Assembly (NCBI GenBank): GCA_963693305.1
Contig: OY855903.1
Coordinates: 28,441,955-28,505,954, forward strand
Length of the DNA: 64,000 bases
Reading direction: 5' to 3'
Source: Meandrina meandrites
Taxonomy: Eukaryota > Cnidaria > Anthozoa > Scleractinia > Meandrinidae
Numbering within the stretch: the first letter of the stretch is position 1; each line of letters opens with the position of its first letter. A program made the translations under genes and the position numbers. Positions 1 through 11,848 of the stretch are shown here, one piece after another. The notes below the pieces were generated by a model, which worked only from the letters and a program-made list of their open reading frames with translations, ran no database searches and was not told where the DNA came from.

Positions 1-1150
1 AGTATATTAGAGCACTAAAACTGTTAAAAAGCGTCTTTGACTGTAGCCTGGTACGTTAAGTAGCGGGAGCGAATGAGAGACGGCTGTATTCGCAGGCTAC
101 TTTGGCTGCGGATGGCTTGGATGGAAATGGATTGCAACTTGAAAAATTAAGGCTAAACTTTCAAGTTGTTTTTGAGCATCATCAAAAAACAATATTTATA
201 GTTTGAGTTTGATTTCTATCCGCAAATTAAGCTCATGTCTTACTTTACATGTTCAAAGATTATGTTTTTCATGGGTTAAGTTGCCTACCATTAATTTCAG
301 AACAGCTTAGACCAAAAATCCGCGAAATCCCCTTGCACTGCCAATTATAGCTTTTAAAGGTCCTTAAACGTACTGTTAGTCAGTGTGCTGTTTGCAGTGC
401 ACAATACCGTTAACTGTGTATCATTCTCTTACTTCATTCGTTCGCTCGTTCGTTGGTTCGTTCTACGTTCGTTCGTTTAGTCGTTCGTTCATTTTCTGCA
501 GATTCTAACGGCTTCTAAAGTCTTCCTTAAACGGACAGAATCTAGTTCCCTTGTTTGCCAGCTTCGGCATGGAGTTATAGTTTGACGCAATATTTTGCCA
601 TTAATATTACCTGGATTAAAAATCAATCTAAATTAAGTCCACTTTATTTTTAAGTTATGAGGCGTTTTACAAGTCACATCATCAAAATAATAGAAGTTTA
701 AATGGCACGGCTCCTGAGTTTTATTGTTTAATTGGCTAATGGATGACGTAAGCATTACTCTTGTAGGTTTTTAGCTCAATAGCACCCTTGTAAAAGTACG
801 ATACATTATTTTGAATTGCGGAAATTAATTTCGTTTTGCGAAATTTTAGCATCGTAAGAAAACACTGTAACAGTATTTTTAAAACAATTCTGCGCCACAA
901 GGGTTACTAGGCCAAACTTTCAAGGTAGGCTATTTCCATATACGAAATTTTAAATTGTCAACACCAAAAATTTCTATTCTTTGTACGCAACTATAAACCT
1001 CACTAGACCTACTCTCTTATTTATGTTTGTCAGTTATAATTGTGCAACCCTTCTTCCAAAATTCAAAATAGACCAAAATACTGTAACCACAGCAATTTCA
1101 TATCCTTGGCTACTCCAGTTGTGGCCTTTAAAGACTGGCTAAGTAATGTT
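1..1150. other. Left-edge stretch without a recognised gene
   Basis: I see no coding exon on either strand. A TTCG-type microsatellite lies at about 433-495. The minus-strand VHL-beta gene stops at 1154, so its 3' untranslated region must run into this stretch. A plus-strand TTTATT at 643-648 reads AATAAA on the minus strand and is a possible but distant poly(A) signal. I looked here for a VHL alpha-domain exon and found none, but a short exon could be missed by eye. Confidence 0.5.
433..495. repeat. TTCG-type microsatellite
   Basis: Imperfect tandem copies of TTCG/GTTC run through this stretch with a few interruptions. It is simple sequence with no other feature. Confidence 0.7.
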
Positions 1151-1153
1151 AAG

Positions 1154-4100
1154 TTATATATGTACACTAACAAAGTCAAAACATCTTACAGTTTGTATAG
1201 TACCTGATGGTTTCTTTATTTCAACTTCCAAGTGACTGGAACCATGTTTTTGTGGAAATGCATAAAACACTGGACTGCCATTGATTAGGAGAGGTTCCCG
1301 ACTCAACTTCTTGTTAAAAGCCATAAAAACATGTGTCTCATAGGTGTCTACCATCTTAGAATGGCCGTCCTTTAACTTTCCTTTTCTCTTTCTTCTTCCT
1401 TTGTTGTTGATCCAGAATAGCTGGATTCTCTTCCCTGTCCTGTTTGTAAATTTCACGGTCAGAGGATGCTTGTCCTCTCTGGAGTACAGAACTAGCAAAT
1501 TCAGAACAAGAGGACAATGAGAAATGAAAATCAAATGCAGACTGCAGAATATGTACATATTACAGACTCGTATAAAAATGCAGATTTTAGATTGGAAATA
1601 ATTGATTGAAATAATACCTTTCCATGACATGGTCTGACCTTTTCTGTACCCCAGAAAAAAAATTCAATTTGCCCAGTGATGACAATGATTTTATGAAGCA
1701 GCATACCATAATTATTATCTGGGAAACAACTTCTTCAGTAAAAGGAAACATACCACAATAGGCGCAATGGTTGAAATTATTAACTCTGAACTCACCATAT
1801 TCAGTGGGGTCACTATCATCACTTTCTCTATCCTGTAATAACATTGCAAAACAATAATATTATATATTGAACAATCACTCAACAAATAAACAGTACTGTC
1901 TTTGCTGTGAAAAAAGTGCTGGCAGCTGTAGGGAAAATGCCCAGCAATACTCCCTTATATAATTATAATTATATGTCAAAGTGGCTATATGTACCACCCA
2001 GAAAATACTGTAAATTTGAAACAAGAATACAAACTGAAAACTTTGAAAAATGAAGTTCTGCCCAGAACAAATCAAGTTTTGAACTGATGAGTTCAGCAGT
2101 ACTGATGTCAATATACCGACTTTTGTAACCAAGGGATACTCCAGCTAAACTCTCCATACCTTTGTATTCAAGGTTACTTTAACTACTAATAAGAAAATAC
2201 TAACCACATGTTTCTGGCCTGCAGGATGTGGTCCTGGCTGAGGCGGGAAATGCCCAGGGTGTGGTCCTGAGTAGGGGGGGAAAGGCGGTCCAGGGTGAGG
2301 CCCAACAGGAGGATGGAAAGCTCCAGGATAAGGGCCACCATGGGGTGGAGGATGTCCAGGCCCAGGTACTCCAACGGGAGGAGGATAAGCACCTGCAGGT
2401 CCAGGGTAGAATCCAGTGAGAGGAGGACCATAGCCAGGCTGAAAAAACATACAAATAACAAACTATTACAGCACACCAAAATAACAAGAACAAATTAAAA
2501 TAACCCACTGGCAGATGTGCATACTATACAGTTGCTAGAAGAGACCCAAAGGTTACTGCCAGTTGGTGAAAATTGACCAAACTTAAATGTTTTAAATGCT
2601 TGCTCAATGTGTCTCAAACCATTTTTTTTTTGAGACCATAAAACATTCTTAGCGTACGTTTCAGCAGTTTTCCTTCACTGGATTGATGTCAAAGTTACGC
2701 CAACAGAAGTCAGTACAGTCAAACCTTGATTATCCGGACTTCTTGGGACCGGAGTAAATAGTCAGGATAATAGAGAGCCCGGATAATAGAGAGTCCAGAT
2801 AATCAAGCCAGATGATCTAATGCCTGGTTACTAAGCTAGGAGCGTTCCACTAACACAGGTTCTTGTCATCATGCAAAAATCTACGGAAAAACTGTGTTTA
2901 ATGAAGAAATACAAGACAAACGATACCAAAAAGAGATCAATCATGCCAAAGTTGGTGGAAACAATGTTCATCATAATAGAGCGCTAAAAATGTGGGCAAG
3001 ACTGATGAACATTCCGTTTCAATGTTAATATTCATGAAAAAAATGGGACCAGAGAAGTAAGTCTGGATAATTGAGAAATCCGGAAAATCAAGGTTCAACT
3101 GTATGGTGTATTTTTCAAAGAAATCCATATTACCATGTCTATGACAAATGAACCCTTTTCGTGTCTTTTTATTGCTTGCTGTCAACTTTGCTGGCTGCAG
3201 TGTCAGAGATATCGAAAATTGAAAAGCGATTGTCTAATGAGCTAATTTATTTAGACTTGATCTTCACCCCAAGAACTTTATTTATCCACTAAATAATAAA
3301 ATCAAAACTGCTTCCGTCGCTCAATTAAGTTACTATGATAAGTTGTAGCATGACATTCACAACAAGATAAAATTACATAAAACTCTCAATTCAGGTCAAT
3401 CTTTGACATCTTTTTAGTTTTATGCCGGCTATAATCTTGTCACAAAGGTTAGAATGTTATTTTTAGAACATTACTCCCAACCCATAGTTCGATAAACCAG
3501 CCAAAATCTGAAGAATTTTGATTTTATCTTGCCTCCTTGCACGATATGGCTGTCTTACAAAGTGGCAGCTTGATTCTGAATTAATGACAAAAACATTTCC
3601 AACCATAGTTTTAGTACAAATGGGTTGTGAATTGGACAGGCCAGTCAGGTGTTTTATTGCCTTATATGGTGCAATTGCAATCACAGTCCATGGGCCCCTT
3701 GGGCCTCTTAACTCCATTTGCTTCTTGGGCAAACAGTTATTTGTACAAGCTGAATTGATTTTCTGATGTTTTCCCTTTATTAATATCAATGTCGATTTCC
3801 CTAAAAATCTGATCTATACCAAACTTCAATCTGAGAGCAATCCCTAGTGTAATTTTCATATCATTCAGATTAAGGCTGATTACTTGGAAGAAAACTGTTC
3901 CAAGACACGTTAAATAAGCTTAGTGTGTTATTATGATTGTGTTTCAATGATATCTTGATTATTGTTTATTATTATCCAAAACTGCTCCGTAGAGTACAAA
4001 TAACACGCGAAACGAGTACAAAAATCACACGATATTTGTAGTCGTCTCATTCCCCCGACCGCGTGAAAGATTAAAAACCTTGGCAAGTCAGAGTTTTGGG

Positions 4101-6783
4101 GAAACGAAAACGTTGGATAATAAATCTCTTACTTGACATTTTAGTGTGCAGTATCGCTGTAAATTTTTACTCATTATTTGTATACTGCATGACTCATAAA
4201 AATATACACCGATACTACACACTAAAATGTCTGATAAGAATACTAATAAAAATGTTTCACATACTGGATATGCAGCCTGGGCAGGGCTGGGCTCCCCAGG
4301 AGGGTGGTATTGGGGAGCATGGCCTGAATAATATCCCCCAGATGGATGATAACTTGGTGGTGGCACAGATCCCTGCAATTTAAGAAAAAAAGAAACAAGA
4401 GCTATTATGTAAGAATGCCTGCAAGTCTATTCATGAAATTACCAAAAGATACTCTTGAATTCTACGCAGCTTCCATCAGCTTAAAAAATGTAAACTAAAA
4501 GATACTCTTGATCTCAAATGTGTCCTGAAATTGGCCATTAAATTTTGGTTGAGTTTTTTCATTCCTCTACACCCTCTACTCAACAACAATTGCTGGCAAA
4601 GCCGCACAAAGATAAATATCTCATCCGTGATAGGATCAAACGGCCCAACCTGTCATCGGAAATATAAATGCAAGTAATCAATTCAAAAACATGTTACAGC
4701 AGCTGTTTGTTGGCACCGAGCTTTGGAAAAGAAATGACTCTAAAATTCTAGAAAAGGACTTAAAACAGTTTACTAAAGGAATTCAATATTCTATCAGGCA
4801 TTAATATTTATATTTAGAACACAAGCCAAGGCAAAAAGAGCGAGCTGAATGCTTTAACAAAATAAACTAGGTTACTGGTAAAGTGCTCAATTAAAATATG
4901 ATAAAAATTTCCACTCCTTGCAATTTTAGGCGTATCATAAAGAATTCCGCGAAAGATTTAAAATGCCGTTTTCAATTTTCAAACATCTATATTAGTTCTG
5001 GAGATATGTAAGCTTTAAAAATGTGTAAAATATGCCAATTAGGGGACTGGTAACGTCATCTACTCAACTCAATTTAAGTCATGTTCAAAAATAGAAATCT
5101 TGGGCAATTTCCCGCAGTGACCAATGAAACTTGGCAGACTAAATTAGTTCTACATGACACCCTCACAGTTACAATAAAATTTTGTTACCATGGCAACTCA
5201 CTCTTTCCCAGTCCCCACCAATCTGTTTTTAATATTTTAGTACAGGGGAAATGAAAAATAGTTCGAAATAGCTGATAGTACAGTAAACACCCGCATATAA
5301 GAACACACAATTTCAGAGGTCAGACTGATTGTGTTCTTATTTATCGGCTGCTTAGTGAAAAATCAGCCTCAGGATGTTCTTAAATTTTTTTAAATTCAGT
5401 TCACTATCAATACAGTAGTTTATAGTATTGTAAAGGGAAAAAATGTAATTCATGATATTAGATATTCTGAAGAGAACAAAGGTGCCCAAAACTTAGCTAA
5501 TACCATTGGTCAGCAGGTGTGTTTATGGTAATTTGTGTAATTTTGACACCCTTCCCATTTTATAAGAACATTATTTTTTTTCCAGGCCTATATTGTTCTT
5601 ATAAAAGTGGTGCTTTATTTGCCAAATTTCAGCCTGATGTTCTTAATCCATGTGTTCTTATATGCAGGTGTTTACTGTAAATGACTAAAGGGCAAGTCCA
5701 AGGGAAATGCATTTTAGTTCGAAATAACAGGGAATTCAAAATAACCGAGTTTGAATTAGCGGGGGCTAACTGTAGTTTTCAGCTCCAAGACATCTGCCAA
5801 ACCCATTTATATGTTTGCCAGAACATGCTTATGAGGCATCATTGGCAGATATCAAAATAGGAGGCCAGTATTGGCCAGAAAAGCTTCTAGCATCAGGAAG
5901 TCTGGAACCCAGCATGCTGCCAGAGCTCTTTTATGTATAACGGTGCCAAAGTATGGAACACACTTCCGGCCTATCTGAGAAGTATAACTTCTCTAACTAA
6001 TTTTAAAACAAAATTGAAACAGTATCTTTGTAAATAGTTTTGCACTATTTCGCCTTTTTTCTGCATGAAATGTAATTGTAATGAGTTTATGTAATGTGAT
6101 GTAATGTTTTGAAATGTATGTCTTGTAAATTGTTTGCAGGCCCCCATTAAAACCAGCCTACGCTGAATTGGGTGGCCTGTTGAAATATTGCATATAAATA
6201 AATAAATAAATAAATAAATAAACAACAAAGAATCAAACATTTCTCATACAAATTGAGTTGAGTCTACGATGTCATCATTTTGCTACTTTACATATTTAAA
6301 AACTTGAATACCTCTGGAAAGAAAAGAGATATTTATAGTAAACGGCATTTTTCTTGTCATAAGGACTACTTGGTCTTGTTTTAAAAATGATTTAGAAAGG
6401 AAAGGTGCAAATTTGATCATAGAAGCACTTTAAAAACTTTACATAAACTACATCATATACATCTTTTATGCTGGCTTTGTTTACAATATTAATTTTATTT
6501 AAAAAAATACTTCTTGCACACATTGCACACATTAGTGTCCCCGATTAGTAGGCCTAGCAAGCTAGGCAAGCTAGAAGATTAGACACTCAAATAAAGTTGT
6601 TGTTGAATGCATATGCTTTGTTTTGGCTGCGCTTCTCATATTTAAAAGGAACGGTTAATATTAGTTCTATGTTTGATCTAATAGCAACAACATTGCCACA
6701 CTCACCTGGGGGTAACCTGCCCCAGGAGGGGGTGGTGGGTGCTGTCCAGGTGGGTAATACCCAGGGGGTGGAGGACCACTCAT
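1154..6783 (-). CDS. Pro/Gly/Tyr-rich protein with a C-terminal VHL beta domain, 5 coding exons
   Basis: Coding exons in transcript order: 6783-6706, 4372-4265, 2438-2205, 1832-1796 and 1491-1154. All have AG acceptors and GT donors, and the frame closes at 264 residues. The start ATG (6783-6781) follows an acceptor by two bases, so a 5' UTR exon must lie upstream. Residues 1-140 are low-complexity Pro, Gly, Tyr and His, with PPGY and PPSY motifs that fit WW-domain ligands. A short acidic linker follows (exon 4, DRESDDSDP). Residues about 155-240 resemble the VHL beta domain: a VKFTNRTGKRIQLFWI strand pair, a glycine-lysine turn, and later PLLINGSPVFYAF. In VHL this beta sandwich binds hydroxylated HIF. 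The alpha domain that binds elongin C is not seen, so an E3 receptor role cannot be assumed. A possible donor (GTAAGA) just before the stop leaves room for an unseen further exon. Family assignment is by motif only. Confidence 0.72.
2717..3104. mobile_element. Pogo/Tc1-like MITE, copy 1
   Basis: The ends are inverted: left starts CAGTCAAACCTTGATTATCC, and right ends with its near reverse complement (AATCAAGGTTCAACTG), bordered by TA. Internal text such as the GAGCGTTCCA and AAAAAATGGGACCAGAG segments is shared with the copy at 19552-19869. There is no transposase ORF. It sits in an intron of the VHL-beta gene. Terminal CAGT plus a TA border suggests the Tc1/mariner/pogo group. Confidence 0.75.
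3970..4255. repeat. Dispersed snap-back repeat, copy 1
   Basis: This stretch matches 18097-18368 over most of its length (shared CGTAGAGTACAAAT, ACGAGTACAAA, TTGGCAAGTCAGA and GCATGACTCATAAAAATA). The last third folds on itself: ACATTTTAGTGTG near 4136 has its complement CACACTAAAATGT near 4219. It is a non-autonomous repeat in an intron of the VHL-beta gene and codes for nothing I recognise. Confidence 0.65.
5184..5197. promoter_or_regulatory. X-box-like near-palindrome
   Basis: GTTACCATGGCAAC fits the RFX X-box pattern with one deviation from perfect symmetry. It lies in an intron of the VHL-beta gene, in sequence that may itself be repetitive. Function is unproven. Confidence 0.2.
5281..5677. 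mobile_element. MITE with TA target duplication
   Basis: The left end CAGTAAACACCCGCATATAA and the right end TATGCAGGTGTTTACTG are inverted repeats, and the element is bordered by TA on both sides (5279-5280 and 5678-5679). GTGTTCTTAT-type motifs recur in both halves. It has no ORF. TA duplication and CAGT ends fit a Tc1/mariner-derived MITE. It interrupts another low-copy repeat whose pieces flank it (GTTCGAAATA at about 5262 and 5716). Confidence 0.78.
5835..6223 (+). mobile_element. 5'-truncated non-LTR retrotransposon (LINE) 3' end
   Basis: Codons at 5939-6037 read NGAKVWNTLPAYLRSITSL and on to LKQYLCK, then stop. This is the typical last stretch of CR1/L2-like reverse transcriptase ORFs. 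About 150 bases of 3' UTR follow, then an (AAAT)n tail to 6221. Nothing upstream of about 5835 looks like reverse transcriptase, so the copy is severely truncated. It sits in an intron of the VHL-beta gene in opposite orientation. Confidence 0.7.
6563..6605 (+). repeat. LINE-like 3' terminus fragment
   Basis: The CTAGAAGATTAGACACT core followed by AAATAAAGTTGTTGTTG is shared with 46608-46655 and looks like the 3' end of the same retroelement family with a (GTT)n tail. Confidence 0.5.
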
Positions 6784-6785
6784 TC

Positions 6786-7490
6786 CTGTAAAAATCATTA
6801 CGTTGCTTTACATACTTTTTGTGACAGGGTTAATGAATATGAAGCTATACATTTAGAACTTACAATAAATAGCAAAAAGAAAAAAATGGGTTCAATGCAA
6901 GTACATACACAGATGACTGAAAATTATATAAACAAATAAGAATAATAATAAAAAATATACGTTGCCTTAAAGGCATTTTGATTTAAGTGTATATGACAGA
7001 TTTTTTTATAGTTCTACACTACAGAGTGAAAACAATGTACATTTAGAACTCGTTCTTTAAGCGTGAGCAGAGTGATTATGTTGGGGGCGGAGGGGCGACA
7101 TCACTTGCATCAAGCAACAGATTCCCTCTTACGAAAAATTTCGTCCTAAAGTAACAGATTTAAAAAATATCCGGTAAAGGTAATGTAACAAGTATTCAAC
7201 AAACTTACTATAAATCCACAGTAACACGTAAATTGTAATAAGGTGCAAAACGGCAAACCACTCGGAACAACAACCTGCCTCGTCCCGACCGACCTCGTCC
7301 CCAGGTGAAAAGTGGAGAGGATCCTGGGTACGAATTCAAGACTCGGACAAAACCGGGATATCCGGGAGACTATATATGTGTACTAACATGAAGTATATGC
7401 CGAAGAAGGGAAAGAGGTTCTCTGTGTACCCTCTGATCACTGATACCAGAAGCATATGTATAATGTGAACTTTTAAACAATGGTGACGGG
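6786..7490. promoter_or_regulatory. Head-to-head promoter region, VHL-beta gene and TMEM170
   Basis: The first acceptor-bound coding exon of the minus-strand VHL-beta gene and the TMEM170 start codon are 707 bases apart and point away from each other. The first gene needs a 5' UTR exon in this interval; a minus-strand GTAAGT donor near 7206 is a candidate. A shared bidirectional promoter is inferred from the geometry only. No TATA box was recognised. Confidence 0.4.
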
Positions 7491-9694
7491 ATGGACGTTC
7501 AAGGAACTTTACATTTCTTCGGGGGTGAGTGATGGACAACCTAAAACGGTGTAAAATCTAAAACTTATCATTTGTACTCCGTGAAAACACAACCTTCTTG
7601 ACCTTGTTAGTTGTGAGTCGATCATTTCTTACCCAAGTGCTGCCGTGTTATCAGCCTCAGCCTTCAGCTTCGGCTGACAACACTTACCTCGACCTTGATT
7701 ATTCTGGATATCACAAAAACCTCATCCAATAATTGTTTATTATTTGAGCTTATAGCTTGGTGAATACTGTGCTTAATTGCAGGTTGCTATCTGGGAATCA
7801 AACCTATTTTCTTTTATTTATTTGCAGAAATGTGGTATCAGATCTTTCTTTGGTGTTTAGCATCCTCAGTGTTTATCCACTGTATTTCAGCTTGTGTTGC
7901 TTTCTTGGCTTTGAGGCACCATTCACGTGGCATGTTTTTTCCTCTTCTCATAATCTTTATTGGATTTCTTTATCCTGTGACTGGAGGAATAATTACAAGT
8001 GAGTTGTAACTCTAACAATAGCTCTGAAAATAATGAAGGAAAATTAACAGATTGAAAGGCAAATTAAGTACCTGTACCAGTCAATTTACAGCCTAACACA
8101 ACTGATTATACTGTACCAATTATTGCCCCCGCAGGGTTTTCACCCAGAAGGTGAAAGCCAGAGGAGGCAATCATTGAAGGTTGCGCAGTCGAAGCTCTTG
8201 TAAGCAGACACCCTTGGGACATGAAAAAAGTGTCCATAACTGGAGCTGGCCGCTTACGAGGATGGTTCTTGTGAGCGGCCACTTGAGGTGTAGGGGACAG
8301 ATAGCCTCTTATGGGAGCTTGCCCAGCTAACAATAAATACAGTTCCGTATTGGAAATACAAAAATAAACCGCTGTATTATTACTGTGATTACTGTAAAAT
8401 CATTGTGATGTACAGCAATGTGAAGTTGATTGATAAAACAAGATACAGAGGTTGTTAACAGGATTTTCTTTCGGGTGTCCGCTTATGGCAGCTTAAAAAC
8501 GAAGAAAAAGTGTAAGTTGTAATCGCTAAAGTGTCCTTGGCTGCTTATGGGAATGTCTGCTTATGAGAATGTAAAAATACAGAGTTTGTATGGGTGTTAA
8601 AACAGGGTTTCAAACAAGGCTGCCATAAGTAGAGCTGTCTGCTTGTGAGAGTGTCCGTTAAGAGAGCTTCAACTGTATACAGTTTGTATACCAGATAAAA
8701 TCTTGATTTGCTTGAACAGGGCAGCATAGAATCATTGGGTAATGATGACATTTCGTCACTGGACACCCGCAAGTGTGTCGCGGGTAGTGATGACGCAAAA
8801 GCAGAAAATACCTGAAGGAGTTATGGGTATTGTGATGTCACAATAACAGGGGGTTACGTGCATGTGAACTTTAAATGTTTTCTGAAAGAGTTCTTTAGCT
8901 TTTACAGTGATGAAGTAGCATGAGTTGTCATGGTAAAATCATGAGGTGAAAGTTGTAACATGCAGTCATGAAAGCAAATGCATCAAAAGTTTGTTTTTAT
9001 TTTTGCAAACGCTTACCAAAGTCAATAAAAGTTTTACAATAGATCGAGGAATCAATGACATTTATTTGCAGGAAATGTGATATCTTTCAAGTAACATTCA
9101 TTGTTGATTTGTTTCAACAGTAATTGCCCTTCAGCCCCTAAGTGTGCCATATGGCACATGATGTGAATATTTGACCAATTAATCTGAATTTTTGGCACCT
9201 AACCTGTCTCCTAAAAATGTGCATTTTGAAAGAATAAAATTATACCTCCCCCCTAGATTTCATTTTTTTTTTGGGGGGGGGGGGTGCATTCCCCTAGACC
9301 CCCCAAGGGGAAAGGGGCCTTACGGCCCCTTTTGTTGTCACAGCCATCTATTCTTCCTTCAGCAGCTGCTTATAACAAATATCCAAAAGGCAAAGTTCGA
9401 TTGAAAATCTATGGGCAGTTCTATTTCACTGGAATTATTTTACATCTAAGTATTGAAAAATGTTACACATTTGGACCAAAGATTTCTTGAAAAAGAATCT
9501 TTGAGACACTTGTTTTCAATTTGTAATCTGGAAGAGTAATTTTTTATGATTTGTCTTTTCCAGGTGCTACAATTGGAGCAGTGTATCGGACAGCACATTT
9601 CCCAATGCCTCGGTATGCTGCATTTCTCTGGGGAGCAGGGCAAGCGTTCATAGGATTCCTGGTGTCTTATACACGAATATTAGCTACCTTATGA
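7491..9694 (+). CDS. TMEM170: TMEM170 family multipass ER membrane protein, 3 exons
   Basis: Exons are 7491-7524, 7828-7998 and 9564-9694, giving 111 residues. Vertebrate TMEM170A/B are about 130-145 residues with a longer N-terminus. The short first exon ends at a strong donor (GGGG|GTGAGT), and its last base completes the Glu of the family motif EMWY. Visible family signatures: QGTLHFF before EMWYQIFLWCL; RHHSRGMFF; PVTGGIITSATIGAVYR; and the nearly invariant ending SYTRILATL, then stop. Three hydrophobic helices are seen at about 12-40, 47-72 and 85-111. TMEM170A has been linked to ER sheet and nuclear envelope shape in mammals; that role is only inferred here. The gene diverges from the VHL-beta gene and lies upstream of the Cas gene, as in vertebrates. 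Intron 2 holds a MITE (8186-8675). Confidence 0.9.
8186..8675. mobile_element. MITE in TMEM170 intron 2
   Basis: The left end CAGTCGAAGCTCTTGTAAGC and the right end (reverse complement starting CAGTTGAAGCTCTCTTAACG) are matching inverted repeats. Inside are many degenerate copies of a GCTTATGGGAGC/GTGTCCGCTTATG motif. It has no ORF. The right side is followed by TA, but the left flank is not TA, so the duplication may have decayed. Confidence 0.65.
9273..9284. repeat. Poly-G tract with adjacent GC-rich hairpin
   Basis: Twelve consecutive G residues are followed within 25 bases by an AAGGGG...CCCCTT stem. It lies in TMEM170 intron 2. Confidence 0.8.
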
Positions 9695-10110
9695 TCAGGA
9701 TTCTGGACATTTCAAGACGAGTGGGATTCAAGTCCATGTAAGACTCCTCTGTGGCAGATCTCTGGTTGCAAAAAAACTGCATGATAGATCAAAAGCAAAC
9801 ACTTCTCATTATTGCATTGCCGATAACTTAATTATGTTATGAGAACACTAGTTTCTCTTTTTTTAAATTGATACCAATATGTATATTACTTTGTAGTTAA
9901 AAAAAATCTTATACAAACTACCTATTGGGGTGTTTGGAATTGATTGTTTTTTTTATTGAATTATGGTCTCTTTGGTATAGAATTTGTAACACTGTTGATA
10001 GCTTCATTTTATTTTAAATTTTTGATTTGTAAAATGATAAGAGAGGTGTTTTCTTTTACAAATAATCTGTAACTATTGTAAATGTTGCTGGTGATAACCA
10101 CGATAAAACA

Positions 10111-10116
10111 ATTAAA
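10111..10116 (+). terminator. Probable poly(A) signal of TMEM170
   Basis: ATTAAA, a common variant of AATAAA, lies 417 bases after the TMEM170 stop in an AT-rich stretch. No better signal was seen earlier in the 3' UTR. Confidence 0.4.
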
Positions 10117-10536
10117 AAGCCAAAATAATGACAGAGTCCTGTAGGAGAGAATGGACACTAGTACACCAAAGCTGTCTGTTAACAAAGCATCCAGGAATTA
10201 AAAATATTGTGATCAGACAGATGTTTCCAAAATAAGAAAATGTGATATTCTACAGCATGTGTTTGTGGTACGTTTCCTATAATGCTTAGCATGCTCATGA
10301 AAATGGACAGAAAAGCTCTAAAACCTTGAAACCCAGCATGAACAATGTTGTTAATACGGGGAAGAATTTCGCATAAATATAGCTTTCTATGAACCACGTG
10401 GGCTGTGTTAAGTTCGCAAGGTCTTGTGGTCAAATGTACCGCCACTATCTTTTTTCTTACGGGGGACTGTATGCAGCCGAATCAATTTTCACTTCATAGA
10501 CATCGAGAGCAAGTAATCTAAATGTTTCAGTATAAT

Positions 10537-10690
10537 TCTTACTAAAGTACTTTTTATTCAACAATTTTCAATTATTTCCACATGTTTAAGTATAATTAAT
10601 TGTCTCACTAACGGCTGATAGTATACGAGTAGCTCAACCAATCAGATTGTCGAAATGGCATTGGTTATGCTAGTAGAATTCTACTTATTT
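10537..10690. repeat. Dispersed repeat sharing ends with 54250-54710
   Basis: CTAGTAGAATTCTAC plus a segment reading AACGGCTGATAGT...GCTCAACCAATCAGATTG matches, in reverse orientation, the start of the repeat at 54250. It is a degenerate non-autonomous element of unknown class. Confidence 0.5.
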
Positions 10691-11161
10691 GTTATGTCTT
10701 CAATGCCAAATTTCACTGTTGGACCCTCATTGATAACAACTTTGCTATGCCCCTTCCCGCCTGGTGCAATTTTGTTGACATTTCGTTTGTGGTTCAACAA
10801 ACGACACATACCAAGAAAATCAACTGTCGCACTTCCGAGGGTTATAGGTCCAAGAATTTGACAATACTGAATGAGTGCAGCTAAGTCCATATGTCTTCAC
10901 TTCCTGGCGGTTAGCCAGGCCTAAAGGAGGAGCTACGCAGTCATTGTATTAACCATTTACATTTTCGTCACTGTCAAATTTGACGGGAGACGGGACCTAA
11001 ATAACATCGATTTTCATCGATTACCAATTTCATTGCTTATTAATATAAATTAATCACTTTACTGCCGTTGGTTTTTATTTTACTAGTACTTTTTTAAAAA
11101 CGTTCAATATTATAAATACGAGGCCCCTGTTATATGTTACATTATATTAGCAACAACAGAA

Positions 11162-11188
11162 GCATATCACCTAGACTAGGTGATATGC
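11162..11188. repeat. Perfect 13-bp-arm palindrome
   Basis: GCATATCACCTAG and its exact complement CTAGGTGATATGC flank a single A. An imperfect outer match (AACAACAG on both sides) suggests a tiny foldback insertion. Confidence 0.85.
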
Positions 11189-11323
11189 CTCTGACAACAA
11201 CAGTGATAATAAAAAAAACGTAAATTTGACGACTTCGCTACATTTTGACGCATTTCCGATCTTTCCAGACTTTTCAGCAATGTTTTAGCTGGCATTTAGC
11301 TTTCAAATAATCCATGTGATCTT

Positions 11324-11519
11324 AAGGTGGTGGCAAACGAGGACACATTGTGGCGGACACATTGTTGCTCATGATGTTTTCTTGGGCGAGCAAACGGGGA
11401 AACAATTGTTGCGGACACAAAATGTTTCTGAAAGAAATCAGAAACATTTTTGTGTCTCGGACACAAATTTTGTGTCCGCAACAAATGTTGCAACATTGTG
11501 TCCTCGTTTGCCACCACTT
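11324..11519. mobile_element. Short foldback MITE
   Basis: The terminal inverted repeats read GGTGGCAAACGAGGACACA on both strands, and GGACACAAAATGTTTCTGA is mirrored by TCAGAAACATTTTTGTGTC near the centre. Almost the whole length pairs with itself. The ORFs seen on both strands are products of the symmetry. Confidence 0.75.
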
Positions 11520-11848
11520 TTAGCATTACTTAATCGTCACACAAGCACAGAATAATATTTTGAAGCAAAAATTTAACAGCCAATTTTGCGGCAATTTCTA
11601 CCCAGCCAGTTTCGTTGAAACTTGCTCACATAAAACTTGAATAATTTGAACTTGTTGACATTAATTAGAAGAAAATCTATCGTCGCGTTTGAAAATTATT
11701 CGCTTTTTTTCATAAATTGATTTTTTCAAAAGCGCTAAAAACTCGTGATCGTTTATTTTGTTCGCCCTGAAGTTTAAAACTGTATAAAAATTGAACATTT
11801 GCTATTTCGATTGCCAAAAATCAGAGAAAATTGGTTAACGTTTACATT

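Noticed and set aside
1..1150. VHL alpha-domain exon downstream of the beta domain
   Set aside because: No stretch resembling the elongin-binding helices was found on the minus strand, although a short exon cannot be fully excluded.
2186..2508. Overlapping minus- and plus-strand ORFs around the Pro-rich exon
   Set aside because: Only the frame reading PGYGPPLTGFYPGP has matching splice phases with the exons on both sides; the others are frame shadows of GC-rich sequence.
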